Assembly (NCBI GenBank): GCA_002155895.1 | Contig: MUMD01000048.1 | Coordinates: 1 to 61,204, forward strand | Source: Streptomyces rochei | GTDB lineage: Bacteria; Actinomycetota; Actinomycetes; Streptomycetales; Streptomycetaceae | Reading direction: 5' to 3' | DNA length: 61,204 nucleotides | Part shown: one piece after another, positions 7,687 through 16,520 of the stretch | Layout: every line of letters begins with the position of its first letter | Numbering within the stretch: the first letter of the stretch is position 1 | Position numbers and translations under genes: made by a program | The notes under the pieces: model-generated | Databases searched by the model: none | What the model was told of the DNA's origin: nothing | The model's input: the letters and a program-made list of their open reading frames with translations, nothing else

Positions 7687-8604
7687 TCATCCCTCGGGCT
7701 CGTCCGCCATCCGTCTGCCCACGCGGGCGGCGGTCTCGCGCAGCCAGATGTGGGCCGCGTCATGGGTGTGCACGGGGTGCCACCACATGGCCTCCCGCAA
7801 CGGCACCGCCTCGTACGGCGGCTCCACCACGCGGACACCGGCGAGCGGCGCCAGGAGCCGGGCCAGGCGGGCCTGGATCAGGGCGATGCGCCGGGTGCCG
7901 GCCACCAGCAGCGGGATGATCTGGAAGCTGTCCACGGAGACCTCGACCCGGGGCTCGATGCCCAGCATCCCGAGTTGGCGCACGGCCGGAGCGTCGTAGG
8001 TGCGCTGGTAGGTCACCCAGGGAAGCCGGGCCAGGTCCTGGCGGGTGAGGCGGTCGTCGACGCTCGGGTGGTCGTCGGCGACGAGGAAGACCCACCGGTC
8101 CCCGTACAGGTCGGTGGCCGGGAAGTCGCTGATGACCCCGTGCGGCATCAGCAGGCCGTCGGACGTGCTGAGCAGCGCGTCGGTGGCGTCCACCACGGTG
8201 GGCGGGGTCTGCGCGAAGCGCAGCCGGATGCCCGGGGCCTCCTCGTGCACGAACCGGGCCAGCTCGGCGCCGAAGACCGCGACGGCGTAGTCGGACGCGA
8301 CGAGCTTGAACTCCCGGCGCTCCTTGGCGGGATCGAAGTCCGCCTGGCTGGCGAAGAGGCGTTCCAGCACGTCGTACGCCGTGGTGGTGCGGTCCAGGAG
8401 GACCTGGCCGAGGGCCGTCAGTTCGTAGTGGCCGCCGACCCGGGCGAGCAGGTCGTCGTCGAAATGGCGGCGCAGACGGGACAGGGCCGCGCTCATCGCG
8501 GGCTGGCTGAGGCCCACGCGCTGCCCGGCACGGGTGACGTTGCGCTCTTCGAGGAGGGCGCGCAGGGCGACGACGAGGTTGAGGTCCAGGCGACTGAGAT
8601 TCAC
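7687..8604 (-). CDS. LysR-type regulator, probable controller of the adjacent catabolic cluster
   Basis: 305 residues with an N-terminal winged helix-turn-helix (about 1-62, NVTRAGQRVGLSQPAMSAAL) and a periplasmic-binding-type effector domain. The start MNLSRLDLNLVVALRALLEE resembles the NodD/NahR-like branch, whose members often sense aromatic ligands. Divergent from the FAH gene at 8732 with 127 bases between, containing a perfect seven-base inverted repeat. By the usual LysR arrangement it should activate the rightward cluster and repress itself; the inducer is unknown. The ATG at 8604 has no strong ribosome binding site. Confidence 0.85.
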   Translation of the reverse strand: MNLSRLDLNLVVALRALLEERNVTRAGQRVGLSQPAMSAALSRLRRHFDDDLLARVGGHYELTALGQVLLDRTTTAYDVLERLFASQADFDPAKERREFKLVASDYAVAVFGAELARFVHEEAPGIRLRFAQTPPTVVDATDALLSTSDGLLMPHGVISDFPATDLYGDRWVFLVADDHPSVDDRLTRQDLARLPWVTYQRTYDAPAVRQLGMLGIEPRVEVSVDSFQIIPLLVAGTRRIALIQARLARLLAPLAGVRVVEPPYEAVPLREAMWWHPVHTHDAAHIWLRETAARVGRRMADEPEG

Positions 8605-8650
8605 GGCGTTTTCCCTAGCTGTCCGACGACGACCTGCGGTAATTCGTTCG

Positions 8651-8669
8651 GTGGATGGTAGTCATCCAC
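8651..8669. promoter_or_regulatory. inverted repeat, candidate LysR operator
   Basis: GTGGATG-N5-CATCCAC is perfect and lies midway in the LysR/FAH divergent region, where a LysR recognition site is expected. Confidence 0.55.
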
Positions 8670-8731
8670 GGAATCGATTTCCCTGATCGCGAGTGGCGGG
8701 TCCAGATTAGTGCCATCGCAATCAGGAGGAC

Positions 8732-9733
8732 ATGTCCGTGAAACCTGAAGCCGCGTCCGCCCTCTTCGCCGGACCCTTCGCCCTGGCCACCCTTTCCGCT
8801 CCCGAGGGCCCCGCCTTCCCCGCCCTCGTCACGCCCGACGCCCGGGTGCGCGACCTGCGCCTCGCCTTCGACGACCCACAGCTGACCACTCGTACGCTGC
8901 TGGAGAGTTGGGACACGGCGCTGCCTCGACTGCGGGCGCTGGCCGGCACCGCCGACGGGGATCTGCAGCCGCTCGCCGACTTCCGGGTGCACGCACCGGT
9001 CGAGCCGCGCCAGGTGTTCCAGTCCGGCGCCAACTACCGGCAGCACGTCATCGACCTGCACGTCGCGCACCGCGCGCCCGGTGACGAGCGGCCGGAGGCG
9101 GAGCGTCGCGCGGAGGCCGCGGAGATCATGGACCGGCGGGCGGCCGAGGACCTGCCGTACGTGTTCATCGGACTGCCGAGCGCCGTCACCGGGCCGCACG
9201 ACGACGTCGTGCTTCCGGCGTGGGCCGAGAAGCCCGACTGGGAGCTGGAGTTGGCCGTGGTGATCGGCCGTCCCGCTCACCGGGTGTCCGTCGAGGAGGC
9301 CCTCGACCACGTCGCCGGCTACACGATCGCCAACGACCTCACCGACCGGGCCACCGTCTTCCGGCGGGACATGCCGCAGATCGGCAGCGACTGGCTGCGC
9401 AGCAAGAACGCCCCCGGGTTCACCCCGCTCGGCCCCTGGATCGTGCCCACCGCGTCGATCGCGGACCCGGGCGACCTGCGCCTCACCCTGAAGCTCAACG
9501 GCGAGAACATGCAGGACGAGTCCACCAAGGACATGATCTTCGACGTCGCCCGGATGGTCTCCTACGCCTCACAGACCGCCCGGCTGCTCCCCGGCGACCT
9601 GGTGCTCACCGGCTCCCCCGCCGGCAACGGCATGCACTGGGGCCGGCTGCTGCGCGACGGCGACGTCATGGACGCCACCATCACCGGACTCGGTGCCCAG
9701 CGCACCCGTTGCGTGGCGGAGGCGGCCCGGTGA
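8732..9733 (+). CDS. fumarylacetoacetate hydrolase family protein (first copy)
   Basis: 333 residues of the FAH fold, which hydrolyses, decarboxylates or isomerises 2,4-dioxo or oxo-enol acids using a divalent metal. Metal ligands are readable at Glu171, Glu173 (DWELELAVVIG) and Asp202 (ANDLTDR). The conserved GANYRQH is near 99 and TGSPAGNG near 290. An AGGAGG site lies three bases before the ATG at 8732. First gene of the cluster, overlapping the next by four bases (GTGA). In a meta-cleavage-like route it would act on a ring-opened dioxo acid; the actual substrate is not deducible. Confidence 0.87.
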   Translation: MSVKPEAASALFAGPFALATLSAPEGPAFPALVTPDARVRDLRLAFDDPQLTTRTLLESWDTALPRLRALAGTADGDLQPLADFRVHAPVEPRQVFQSGANYRQHVIDLHVAHRAPGDERPEAERRAEAAEIMDRRAAEDLPYVFIGLPSAVTGPHDDVVLPAWAEKPDWELELAVVIGRPAHRVSVEEALDHVAGYTIANDLTDRATVFRRDMPQIGSDWLRSKNAPGFTPLGPWIVPTASIADPGDLRLTLKLNGENMQDESTKDMIFDVARMVSYASQTARLLPGDLVLTGSPAGNGMHWGRLLRDGDVMDATITGLGAQRTRCVAEAAR

Positions 9734-10692
9734 CCCTGGACCGCACGGACCCCGAGGGCTCGATCGCCCGGGCCACGAAGGCGTACTCCAACTGGGGCCG
9801 CTTCGGTGACGACGACGTGCTCGGCACGCTCAACTTCCTCGACGAGGCCAAGCGCCGGGAAGGTGCCGCGCTGATCCGGCGGGGCGTCAGTTTCTCCCTC
9901 TCCCAGCGCTTCGACATGAACGGGCCGCAGAAGGGCTGGCGCCGCCGCACCAACCCGGTGCACACCATGTTGGACACCGGCACCGACGCCGCCCTCGGCA
10001 ACCAGGGCTTCCCGCACGGCATCGGCGGCGCCGACGACGTCATCGCGATGCCGTTGCAGTGCTCCACCCAGTGGGACGGGCTCGGCCACATCTTCGACCA
10101 CGGCAAGGCGTGGAACGGCCGCCCGGCGGAGAAGGTCGTCACCTCCGACGGCGACCTGGTCACCGGCATCGAGCACATGGCCCCGCACGTCGCCGGACGC
10201 GGGGTGCTCCTGGACGTCGGCCGGGTCGTCGGCGAGGACGGGGAGCTGCCGGACGGCTTCGCGATCACCGAGGAGCATCTGACCGCCACCGCCCGGGCCC
10301 AGGACGTCACCGTCGGCCGGGGCGACCTGGTGCTGGTGCGTACGGGACAGCTGGCCCGGGCCCGCCGCGAGGGGTGGGGCGACTACGCCGGAGGTCCCGC
10401 CCCCGGCCTGTCGTTCACCACGGCCGGCTGGCTGCACGGCAGCGAGATCGCCGCGATCGCCACCGACACCTGGGGCTTCGAGGTGCGGCCCAACGAGTTC
10501 GAGCACGCCTTCCAGCCGCTGCACCAGGTCGCCATCCCCCACATCGGCCTGCTCATCGGTGAGATGTGGGACCTCGACGCCCTCGCCGACGACTGCGCCA
10601 CCGACGGACGGTACGAGTTCTGGCTCACCGCGGCGCCGCTGCCCATCACCGGAGCGGTCGGCTCCCCCGTCAACCCGATCGCCGTCAAGTAG
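9730..10692 (+). CDS. cyclase family protein (kynurenine-formamidase-like hydrolase)
   Basis: 320 residues of the metal-dependent cyclase/kynurenine formamidase superfamily. The usual HxGTHxDxPxH metal motif appears in the variant form STQWDGLGH (112-120), seen in a subgroup tied to aromatic and isatin degradation. Other landmarks are VLGTLNFLDEAKRR near 30-43 and the late HQVAIPHIGLLIGE. GTG at 9730 overlaps the previous stop, so translation is coupled. The family hydrolyses amide, lactone or enol bonds of ring-cleavage products, for example N-formylkynurenine or isatin. It could open a lactone or cyclic amide here. Confidence 0.85.
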   Translation: MTLDRTDPEGSIARATKAYSNWGRFGDDDVLGTLNFLDEAKRREGAALIRRGVSFSLSQRFDMNGPQKGWRRRTNPVHTMLDTGTDAALGNQGFPHGIGGADDVIAMPLQCSTQWDGLGHIFDHGKAWNGRPAEKVVTSDGDLVTGIEHMAPHVAGRGVLLDVGRVVGEDGELPDGFAITEEHLTATARAQDVTVGRGDLVLVRTGQLARARREGWGDYAGGPAPGLSFTTAGWLHGSEIAAIATDTWGFEVRPNEFEHAFQPLHQVAIPHIGLLIGEMWDLDALADDCATDGRYEFWLTAAPLPITGAVGSPVNPIAVK

Positions 10693-10715
10693 CTCGAGGA
10701 ACAAGGGAGTTCCCC

Positions 10716-11846
10716 ATGAACCGACCCCGCACGGTCCTCGTCGTCGGCGGCGGCGCGGCCGGCAACGCCGTCACGATCCTGCTGCGCCGCGACGGAATCG
10801 CCGTGGACCTGGTCGAGGCCAAGGAAGACTGGAACGCCACCGCCGGCTCCGGCATCACCCTCCAGGGCAACGCCTTGCGCGTCCTGCGCGAACTCGGCGT
10901 CTGGGAGCAGGTGGAGGCGTCCGGCTTCGGCTTCGGCTCGGTCGGCATCACCGCCCCCGACGGCACCGTCCTGCACGTCCAGGACGACCTGCGCACCGGC
11001 GGCGACGACCTGCCGGCCACCGTCGGCATGCAGCGCCCGCGGCTCCAGCGGATCCTCATCGAGGCCGTGCGCGCCAGTGGCGCGTCGGTCCGGCTGGGCA
11101 CCACCGCCGAGATCCTGGACCAGGACGCGGACGGTGTCTCCGTACGCCTCAGCGACGGCACCGAGGGCCGCTACGACCTGGTGGTCGCCGCCGACGGCCT
11201 CGGCTCCGCCACCCGCGCCGCGATCGGCATCACCGACAACCCCGAACCGACCGGCATGGCCATCTGGCGCATCGCCGCCCCGCGCCCCGCCGGCGTGACC
11301 CGCACCGACCTCGCCTACGGCGGCCCCGCCTACATCGCCGGTTACTGCCCCACCAGCGAGACCACGATCTACGCGTACGTCGTAGAGGCCAACCGCGACC
11401 GCGCCTCCATACCGTCCGAGTCGTACGCGGACGAGATGCGCCGCCTCACCCGGCACTACGGCGGACACTGGCCGGAGATCACCGAGCACATCACCGATCC
11501 GGCGAAGGTCAACTACACCTGGTTCGACCGGATGCTCGTCGAAGGCTCCTGGCACCGCGGCCGCGTCGTCCTCGTCGGCGACGCCGCCCACTGCTGCCCG
11601 CCCACCCTCGCCCAGGGCGCCGCCCTGTCCCTCGAGGACGCCTGGGTACTGGCACAGCTGCTGACCTCCTCCGGGACATGGGACGACGCGCTGTTCCAGG
11701 CGTACCACGAACGGCGGATCGCCCGCGTCCGCCCGGTCGTGGAGGCGTCCGTGCAGATCGGGCAGTGGCAGCTCGACGGCGTACGCAACGCCGACGTGCC
11801 CGGCCTGATGGCCCGCACCATGACCCTGCTCAGGGAGCTGCCGTGA
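10716..11846 (+). CDS. FAD-dependent aromatic monooxygenase (salicylate-hydroxylase-like)
   Basis: 376-residue class A flavoprotein hydroxylase. The GGGAAG dinucleotide motif is near residues 11-16, the VVAADGLGSATR segment (DG motif) near 159-170, and the second FAD motif LVGDAAHCCPP near 287. Such enzymes use NAD(P)H and O2 to hydroxylate or oxidatively decarboxylate aromatic acids. An AAGGGAG site lies seven bases upstream of ATG 10716. It sits 23 bases after the cyclase gene and overlaps the amidohydrolase by four bases. Likely makes the diol that the extradiol dioxygenase opens. Confidence 0.87.
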   Translation: MNRPRTVLVVGGGAAGNAVTILLRRDGIAVDLVEAKEDWNATAGSGITLQGNALRVLRELGVWEQVEASGFGFGSVGITAPDGTVLHVQDDLRTGGDDLPATVGMQRPRLQRILIEAVRASGASVRLGTTAEILDQDADGVSVRLSDGTEGRYDLVVAADGLGSATRAAIGITDNPEPTGMAIWRIAAPRPAGVTRTDLAYGGPAYIAGYCPTSETTIYAYVVEANRDRASIPSESYADEMRRLTRHYGGHWPEITEHITDPAKVNYTWFDRMLVEGSWHRGRVVLVGDAAHCCPPTLAQGAALSLEDAWVLAQLLTSSGTWDDALFQAYHERRIARVRPVVEASVQIGQWQLDGVRNADVPGLMARTMTLLRELP

Positions 11847-12841
11847 CCCCGCCCACCGTCGACGTGCACGCACACGTCCTGCTCCCCGACGTCGAGTCAC
11901 TCGTGGCCGGCCTTCCGGGCCACGCCGAGGCCAAGGAGGTGGACGCCCGGCGCAACGGGCCCGCCGCGCTCGCGGTCAACGGGCCCATGGTCCGCGCACG
12001 CGTCCCCCGGATGACCGACGTCGCCCTGCGCCTGGCCTCGATGGACGCGCAGGGGGTCGACGTGCAACTGGTCAGCCCCTCCCCCTCGCACTACCACTAC
12101 TGGGCCGACGAGGCGACGGCGGAGAAAGTGTACCGGCTGGCCAACGAGGCGACGGCGGCGCACTGCGCGCAGGCGCCCGACCGGCTGCGCGGGCTCGGCC
12201 TGGTCCCGCTCCAGCACCCCGACCACCTGGTGCGCGCCCTCGACCACGCCCTCGAACAGGGCCTGGACGGGGTGGAGATCTCCAGCCACGCCCCCGGCCG
12301 GGAGCTGTCCGACCCTGCCTACGAGCCCTTCTGGTCCCGGGCCGCGGAGAGGGGGGCGATCCTCTTCCTGCACCCCTTCGGGTGCACGCTCGACGAGCGC
12401 CTGGACCGCTGGTACCTGTCCAACACCGTCGGCCAGCCCACCGAGAACGCCGTCGCGCTGTCCCACCTGATCTTCTCCGGTGTCCTCGACCGGCATCCCG
12501 AACTGAAGATCGTCGCGGCGCACGGCGGCGGCTACCTGCCCACCCACATCGGCCGCTCCGACCACGCCTGGTCGGCGCGCTCCGACGCGGGCGCCGGCTG
12601 CGCCCACCCGCCCAGCAGCTATCTGAGGCGGCTGTACTTCGACTCCCTCGTCCACGATCCGCACGTCCTGCGGGAACTGGTGCGCGTCGCGGGGGCCGAC
12701 CGGGTGCTGCTCGGCTCGGACTTCCCCTTCGACATGGGAACCGAGGACCCGGTCGCCGCCCTGCGCGCCGCGCGCCTGCCCGACGCCGACTTCCACGCCG
12801 TCCGGGGCGGCAACGCCGCCGCCCTCCTCCAGAAGGACTGA
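11843..12841 (+). CDS. ACMSD-like amidohydrolase (decarboxylase or hydrolase)
   Basis: 332-residue TIM-barrel amidohydrolase of the amidohydro_2 / 2-amino-3-carboxymuconate-semialdehyde decarboxylase branch. Zn ligands and catalytic residues are in place: His9 and His11 (VDVHAHVLLPD), His177 (LFLHPFG), His227 (AAHGGG) and Asp293 (LGSDFPFDMG). Relatives decarboxylate ring-cleavage or aromatic acids (ACMSD, gamma-resorcylate, 5-carboxyvanillate) or hydrate oxalomesaconate. GTG at 11843 overlaps the monooxygenase stop (GTGA). A decarboxylase role would complement the lost UbiD enzyme next door, but this is inference. Confidence 0.86.
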   Translation: MTPPTVDVHAHVLLPDVESLVAGLPGHAEAKEVDARRNGPAALAVNGPMVRARVPRMTDVALRLASMDAQGVDVQLVSPSPSHYHYWADEATAEKVYRLANEATAAHCAQAPDRLRGLGLVPLQHPDHLVRALDHALEQGLDGVEISSHAPGRELSDPAYEPFWSRAAERGAILFLHPFGCTLDERLDRWYLSNTVGQPTENAVALSHLIFSGVLDRHPELKIVAAHGGGYLPTHIGRSDHAWSARSDAGAGCAHPPSSYLRRLYFDSLVHDPHVLRELVRVAGADRVLLGSDFPFDMGTEDPVAALRAARLPDADFHAVRGGNAAALLQKD

Positions 12842-12846
12842 TCACC

Positions 12847-13779
12847 ATGCGCCTGCTCACCCACCTGCGGCACGTCGACCTCGCCGTGCCCGACTACGAC
12901 AAGCAGCTCGACTTCTACTCCGGCGTCTGGGGCCTGACCAAGGTCGCCGAGGACTCCGGCATCTCCTTCCTGGCCGCCGAGGGCTCCCCCGAGCAGTACG
13001 TCGTCCGGCTCCGCAAGGCCGAGGAGAAGCGCCTCGACCTCGTCTCCTACGGCGCCGCGAGCGCCGCCGACGTGGACACCCTCGCCGAGCGGCTGCTCGC
13101 GGGCGGTGTGCGGCTGATCTCCCGGCCGGGCACGGTCGACACCCCCGGCGGCGGCTACGGCTTCCGCTTCTTCGACGTCGACGGCCGCACCGTCGAGGTC
13201 TCCGCCGACGTCGAGGTCCGGCAGCACCGCAAGATCGAGGAGAAGGAGTCCATCCCGGTCAAGCTCTCGCACGTCGTCCTCAACTCCCCCGACCTGAACC
13301 GCACCCGCGCGTGGTACGAGCGCCACCTCGGCTTCGCCCTCTCCGACACGCTCAGCTCGCCGCACATGGGCGAGGTCATGCACTTCATGCGGATCAGCAA
13401 CCAGCACCACTCCATGGCGCTGGCCAAGGGCCCGCACACCTCCCTGCACCACGTCTCCTTCGAGATGCGTGGCATCGACGAGTACATGCGCGGCTCCGGC
13501 CGTGTCATCCGGGCCGGCTTCAGGAAGATCTGGGGCCCGGGCCGGCACATGGCGGGCGACAACACCTTCACGTACTTCCTCGACCCGCACGGCAACACCG
13601 TCGAGTACACCACCGAGCTGGAGTGCCTGGACGAGGACACCTGGCACCCCCACGTCTACGACTTCTCCCAGCCCGAGGTCACCGACCAGTGGGGCACCGC
13701 CAATCCCATGAACGAACTCGTCGCCAAGGAGTCCTTCAACGACCCCGACCGCGGCGTCTTCGTCGCCCCGCCGGTCTGA
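12847..13779 (+). CDS. type I extradiol ring-cleavage dioxygenase (VOC family)
   Basis: 310 residues with two vicinal-oxygen-chelate domains, like 2,3-dihydroxybiphenyl and catechol 2,3-dioxygenases. The C-terminal domain keeps the metal triad His142 (LSHVVL), His202 (LHHVSFE) and Glu253 (NTVEYTTE), with an active-site His at 187 or 188 (NQHHSMAL), so Fe(II) or Mn(II) meta-cleavage activity is expected. The N-terminal domain lacks this set, as normal. Five bases separate it from the amidohydrolase stop; the family-typical N-terminus supports ATG 12847. It is the ring-opening step of the cluster. A long hairpin follows. Confidence 0.9.
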   Translation: MRLLTHLRHVDLAVPDYDKQLDFYSGVWGLTKVAEDSGISFLAAEGSPEQYVVRLRKAEEKRLDLVSYGAASAADVDTLAERLLAGGVRLISRPGTVDTPGGGYGFRFFDVDGRTVEVSADVEVRQHRKIEEKESIPVKLSHVVLNSPDLNRTRAWYERHLGFALSDTLSSPHMGEVMHFMRISNQHHSMALAKGPHTSLHHVSFEMRGIDEYMRGSGRVIRAGFRKIWGPGRHMAGDNTFTYFLDPHGNTVEYTTELECLDEDTWHPHVYDFSQPEVTDQWGTANPMNELVAKESFNDPDRGVFVAPPV

Positions 13780-13794
13780 GCCGGCGCCGAACCC

Positions 13795-13847
13795 CCGGGG
13801 ACGCGACCGTGCCGCCCACGCCCTGACGCGCACCGTCGCGTCCCCGG
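13795..13847 (+). terminator. strong hairpin inside the catabolic cluster
   Basis: A perfect 13-base stem (13795-13807 with 13835-13847) and a 27-base loop occupy the 196-base gap after the dioxygenase gene. It probably ends or attenuates the first transcript, separating five upstream genes from five downstream ones. The remainder of the gap shows no gene. Confidence 0.6.
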
Positions 13848-13975
13848 TCCCGCCCTCTTCGGCGACACCGTCCGCGGCGAGGAGCCGGTCACCCCGGCCC
13901 GGCGCCGCGGCCTCCCGGTCCACGACGCCCGTCGATCCCGCTGGACCGGCCGATCCGTCCCCCTGGAGTCACACC

Positions 13976-14947
13976 ATGCGCTTCGCCTCCTACGAGCACC
14001 GCCACCGCCACCGGGTGGCCGTCGTCGAGGACGACGGCACCCTCCTCCCGCTGCCGGACGTCTCGTCCCTGTCGGCCCTGCTCGCCCGGACCGACGGCCT
14101 GCCCGGCCTGCTCGCCGCCGGCCGGGACGCACTCGACGTCCCGCCCGGTCCGCACGTCTCCGAGGTACGGCTGCTGCCCCCGCTGACGCCCGCCTCGATA
14201 CGGGACTTCGTCACCTTCGAGGAGCACGTCGAAGGCGTGCGCCGCTCCGTCGACGGGGCGGCCGGGGTCCCCGAGCAGTGGTACGCCGCCCCGACCTTCT
14301 ACTTCACCAACCCGCACGCGGTCCACGGCCACCGGGACGACATCCCCGTGCCGCCCGGCTCGGCCGTGCTGGACTTCGAGCTGGAGGTCGGCGCGGTGAT
14401 CGGCCGGGAGGGCCGGGACCTCACGCCCGAACAGGCCCGCGACCACATCGTCGGCTACACCGTGTTCAACGACTGGTCCGCGCGCGACCTGCAGAGCGCG
14501 GAGATGAAGGTGGGCCTCGGCCCCTGCAAGGGCAAGGACACCGCCGGCACCCTCGGTCCCTGGCTGGTCACCGCGGATGAGCTGGAGCCGTACCGGGACG
14601 CCTACGGGTTCCTGCGCCTGGCCCTGACCGCCGAGGTCAACGGTGAGAAGGTCGGTGAGGACCTGCTGTCCCACATGAGCTGGACCTTCGAGGAGATGAC
14701 CGCCTACGCCTCCCGCGGCACCCGCGTCGTGCCGGGTGACGTCCTCGGCTCGGGCACCTGCGGCAACGGCGGCTGCCTGGCCGAGCTGTGGGGCCGGCGC
14801 GGCGAGCGGACCCCGCCGCCGCTGAAGCCCGGCGACACGGTCACCCTCACGGTGGAGGGCATCGGCACCCTGACCAACACCGTCGTCCCCGGCACCGATC
14901 CGGTGCCCCTGCCGACGGGCCGGCGGCGCGGCCGGGTGCGGCCGTGA
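13976..14947 (+). CDS. fumarylacetoacetate hydrolase family protein (second copy)
   Basis: 323 residues with a classic FAH C-terminal domain. Metal ligands are Glu135 and Glu137 (LDFELEVGAVIG) and Asp166 (FNDWSARDLQ). The lid motif KGKDTAGTLGPW is near 185 and GSGTCGNG near 260. FNDWSARD is closer to fumarylacetoacetase and acylpyruvase relatives than the first FAH copy in this cluster, so the two probably act on different intermediates. The ATG at 13976 follows a CCTGGAG site eight bases upstream. First gene after the hairpin; overlaps the SDR gene by four bases. Confidence 0.87.
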   Translation: MRFASYEHRHRHRVAVVEDDGTLLPLPDVSSLSALLARTDGLPGLLAAGRDALDVPPGPHVSEVRLLPPLTPASIRDFVTFEEHVEGVRRSVDGAAGVPEQWYAAPTFYFTNPHAVHGHRDDIPVPPGSAVLDFELEVGAVIGREGRDLTPEQARDHIVGYTVFNDWSARDLQSAEMKVGLGPCKGKDTAGTLGPWLVTADELEPYRDAYGFLRLALTAEVNGEKVGEDLLSHMSWTFEEMTAYASRGTRVVPGDVLGSGTCGNGGCLAELWGRRGERTPPPLKPGDTVTLTVEGIGTLTNTVVPGTDPVPLPTGRRRGRVRP

Positions 14948-15702
14948 GCGACCTGCGTCCCAAGAGGCTGCTCGGCAAGGTCGTCGTGGTCACAGGCGCC
15001 GCCCGCGGGCAGGGCGCCGCCGAGGCCGAGGCCCTCACCCGCGAGGGCGCCCGGGTCGTCGCCACCGACGTGGCACCGGTCGGCGACTGCCGCCGCCTCG
15101 ACGTCAGCGACGGCGAGCAGTGGGCGGAACTGGCCGCCGAGCTGCGGGAGGCGTACGGGCAGGTGCACGGCCTGGTGAACAACGCGGGCGTCACCTGGCG
15201 GGCCCGGGTCGGTGACGTGCGGGCCGAGGACTTCGAGCGGGTCCACTCGGTCAACGTGACCGGTCCGCTGCTCGGCATCCAGCACCTGAGCCCGCTGATG
15301 CCGCCGGGTTCCTCGATCGTCAACGTCGGTTCCTCGGCCGCGCTCACCGCCCACTACCCGGTCGCCTACACGGCGAGCAAGTGGGGGCTGCGGGGCCTGT
15401 CCAAGACCGCCGCGCTCGAACTCGGGCCCCTCGGCATCCGCGTCAACACCGTTCACCCCGGCTACATCGAGACGGAGATGACGGCCTCGGCGGCCCCCGC
15501 GTTCCTCGCGGCCAACGTCCGGGAGACTCCCCTCGGGCGCACCGGCACCGTGGACGAGGTGGCGCCGCTGGTCGTGTTCCTGCTGTCGGACGAGTCGTCC
15601 TTCATCACCGGTGCGGAGATTCCGGTGGACGGCGGCCTGACCGCGCACGGCGGGGTCAAGTCCGTCTCCGACGCGCTGCTCGCCGCGGAGGCCGGCGGAT
15701 GA
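14944..15702 (+). CDS. short-chain dehydrogenase/reductase (first)
   Basis: 252-residue classical SDR. Cofactor motif TGAARGQG near residues 18-25, NNAG near 80, and catalytic Ser, Tyr and Lys in VGSSAAL and AYTASK near 124-143 are all intact. The acidic TDVAP after beta-strand 2 suggests NAD(H) preference, consistent with oxidising an alcohol intermediate during catabolism. GTG at 14944 overlaps the FAH stop, and its own stop overlaps the next SDR start (ATGA). Substrate unknown. Confidence 0.88.
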   Translation: MSDLRPKRLLGKVVVVTGAARGQGAAEAEALTREGARVVATDVAPVGDCRRLDVSDGEQWAELAAELREAYGQVHGLVNNAGVTWRARVGDVRAEDFERVHSVNVTGPLLGIQHLSPLMPPGSSIVNVGSSAALTAHYPVAYTASKWGLRGLSKTAALELGPLGIRVNTVHPGYIETEMTASAAPAFLAANVRETPLGRTGTVDEVAPLVVFLLSDESSFITGAEIPVDGGLTAHGGVKSVSDALLAAEAGG

Positions 15703-16478
15703 ACCGGCTCGACGGCAAGGTGGCCCTGATCTCCGGCACCGCCCGGGGACAGGGCCGGGCGGCGGCCCTGCGCTTCGCCGCCGAGGGCGCGCTGGTCGTG
15801 GGCGGCGACCTGCTGCACGAGGAGGCCCTGGAGACCCAGCGGCTGGTGGCCCGTGAGGGCGGCACGATGCTGACGCCGGGTCCTGTGGACGTCACCGACG
15901 AGGCGTCCGTGCGGTCCTGGACCGAGGAGGCCGTGGACGCGTTCGGCGGCGTCGACATCGTCTACGCCAACGCGGGCGCCGTCCGCTTCGGGCCGATCGG
16001 CTCGCAGTCCTACGCGGACTTCGCTTTCACGATGCGCGCCGAGCTGGACTCGGTGTGGCTGACGGTCCGGGCGGCCTGGCCGCACCTGGTCCGCAGCCGC
16101 GGCTGCGTGCTGACGGTGGGTTCGACCGCCGGCCTGACCGGCTCCCTCACCAACACGCGCACGGCGCACTCGGCGTCCAAGGGCGCGGTGATCGCACTGA
16201 CCCGGCAGCTCGCCGCGGAGGGCGCCCCGCACGGCGTCCGGGCCAACTGCGTCAGCCCCGGAATGATCGACACCGACGGCTCGCGCGCCGACCTGCTCGC
16301 CGACGACCACCCGATGCGCGGCATCGGCCGCCACGTCCCGCTGGGCCGGGTGGGCACCCCGGACGACGTCGTGAACGCGGCCGTCTTCCTGACCTCCGAC
16401 GAGGCCGCGTACATCACCGGCGCCAACCTCGTCGTCGACGGCGGCTGGTCGGCCGTCCTGCCCGGCGCCACCGTCTGA
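15699..16478 (+). CDS. short-chain dehydrogenase/reductase homologue with His at the catalytic Tyr
   Basis: 259-residue SDR with the TGxxxGxG-type motif SGTARGQG (12-19), NAG (91-93), Ser142 and Lys161. The canonical YxxxK is HSASK: codon CAC gives His157 where Tyr is expected. The rest of the fold, including VSPGMIDT and ITGANLVVDGGWS, is well conserved and codon usage is normal, so decay is unlikely. It may use His as the acid/base, act on another substrate class, or form a heteromer with the first SDR. The ATG at 15699 overlaps that gene's stop. Confidence 0.85.
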   Translation: MNRLDGKVALISGTARGQGRAAALRFAAEGALVVGGDLLHEEALETQRLVAREGGTMLTPGPVDVTDEASVRSWTEEAVDAFGGVDIVYANAGAVRFGPIGSQSYADFAFTMRAELDSVWLTVRAAWPHLVRSRGCVLTVGSTAGLTGSLTNTRTAHSASKGAVIALTRQLAAEGAPHGVRANCVSPGMIDTDGSRADLLADDHPMRGIGRHVPLGRVGTPDDVVNAAVFLTSDEAAYITGANLVVDGGWSAVLPGATV

Positions 16479-16520
16479 ACCCCCTACGCCCCGTACGCCT
16501 CCCGGAAGGGAACCCAGCAC

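Noticed and set aside
10559..12841. A 760-residue frame covering the monooxygenase and amidohydrolase
   Set aside because: The first two fifths are a shadow of the monooxygenase gene. The amidohydrolase starts at GTG 11843 with the usual four-base overlap.
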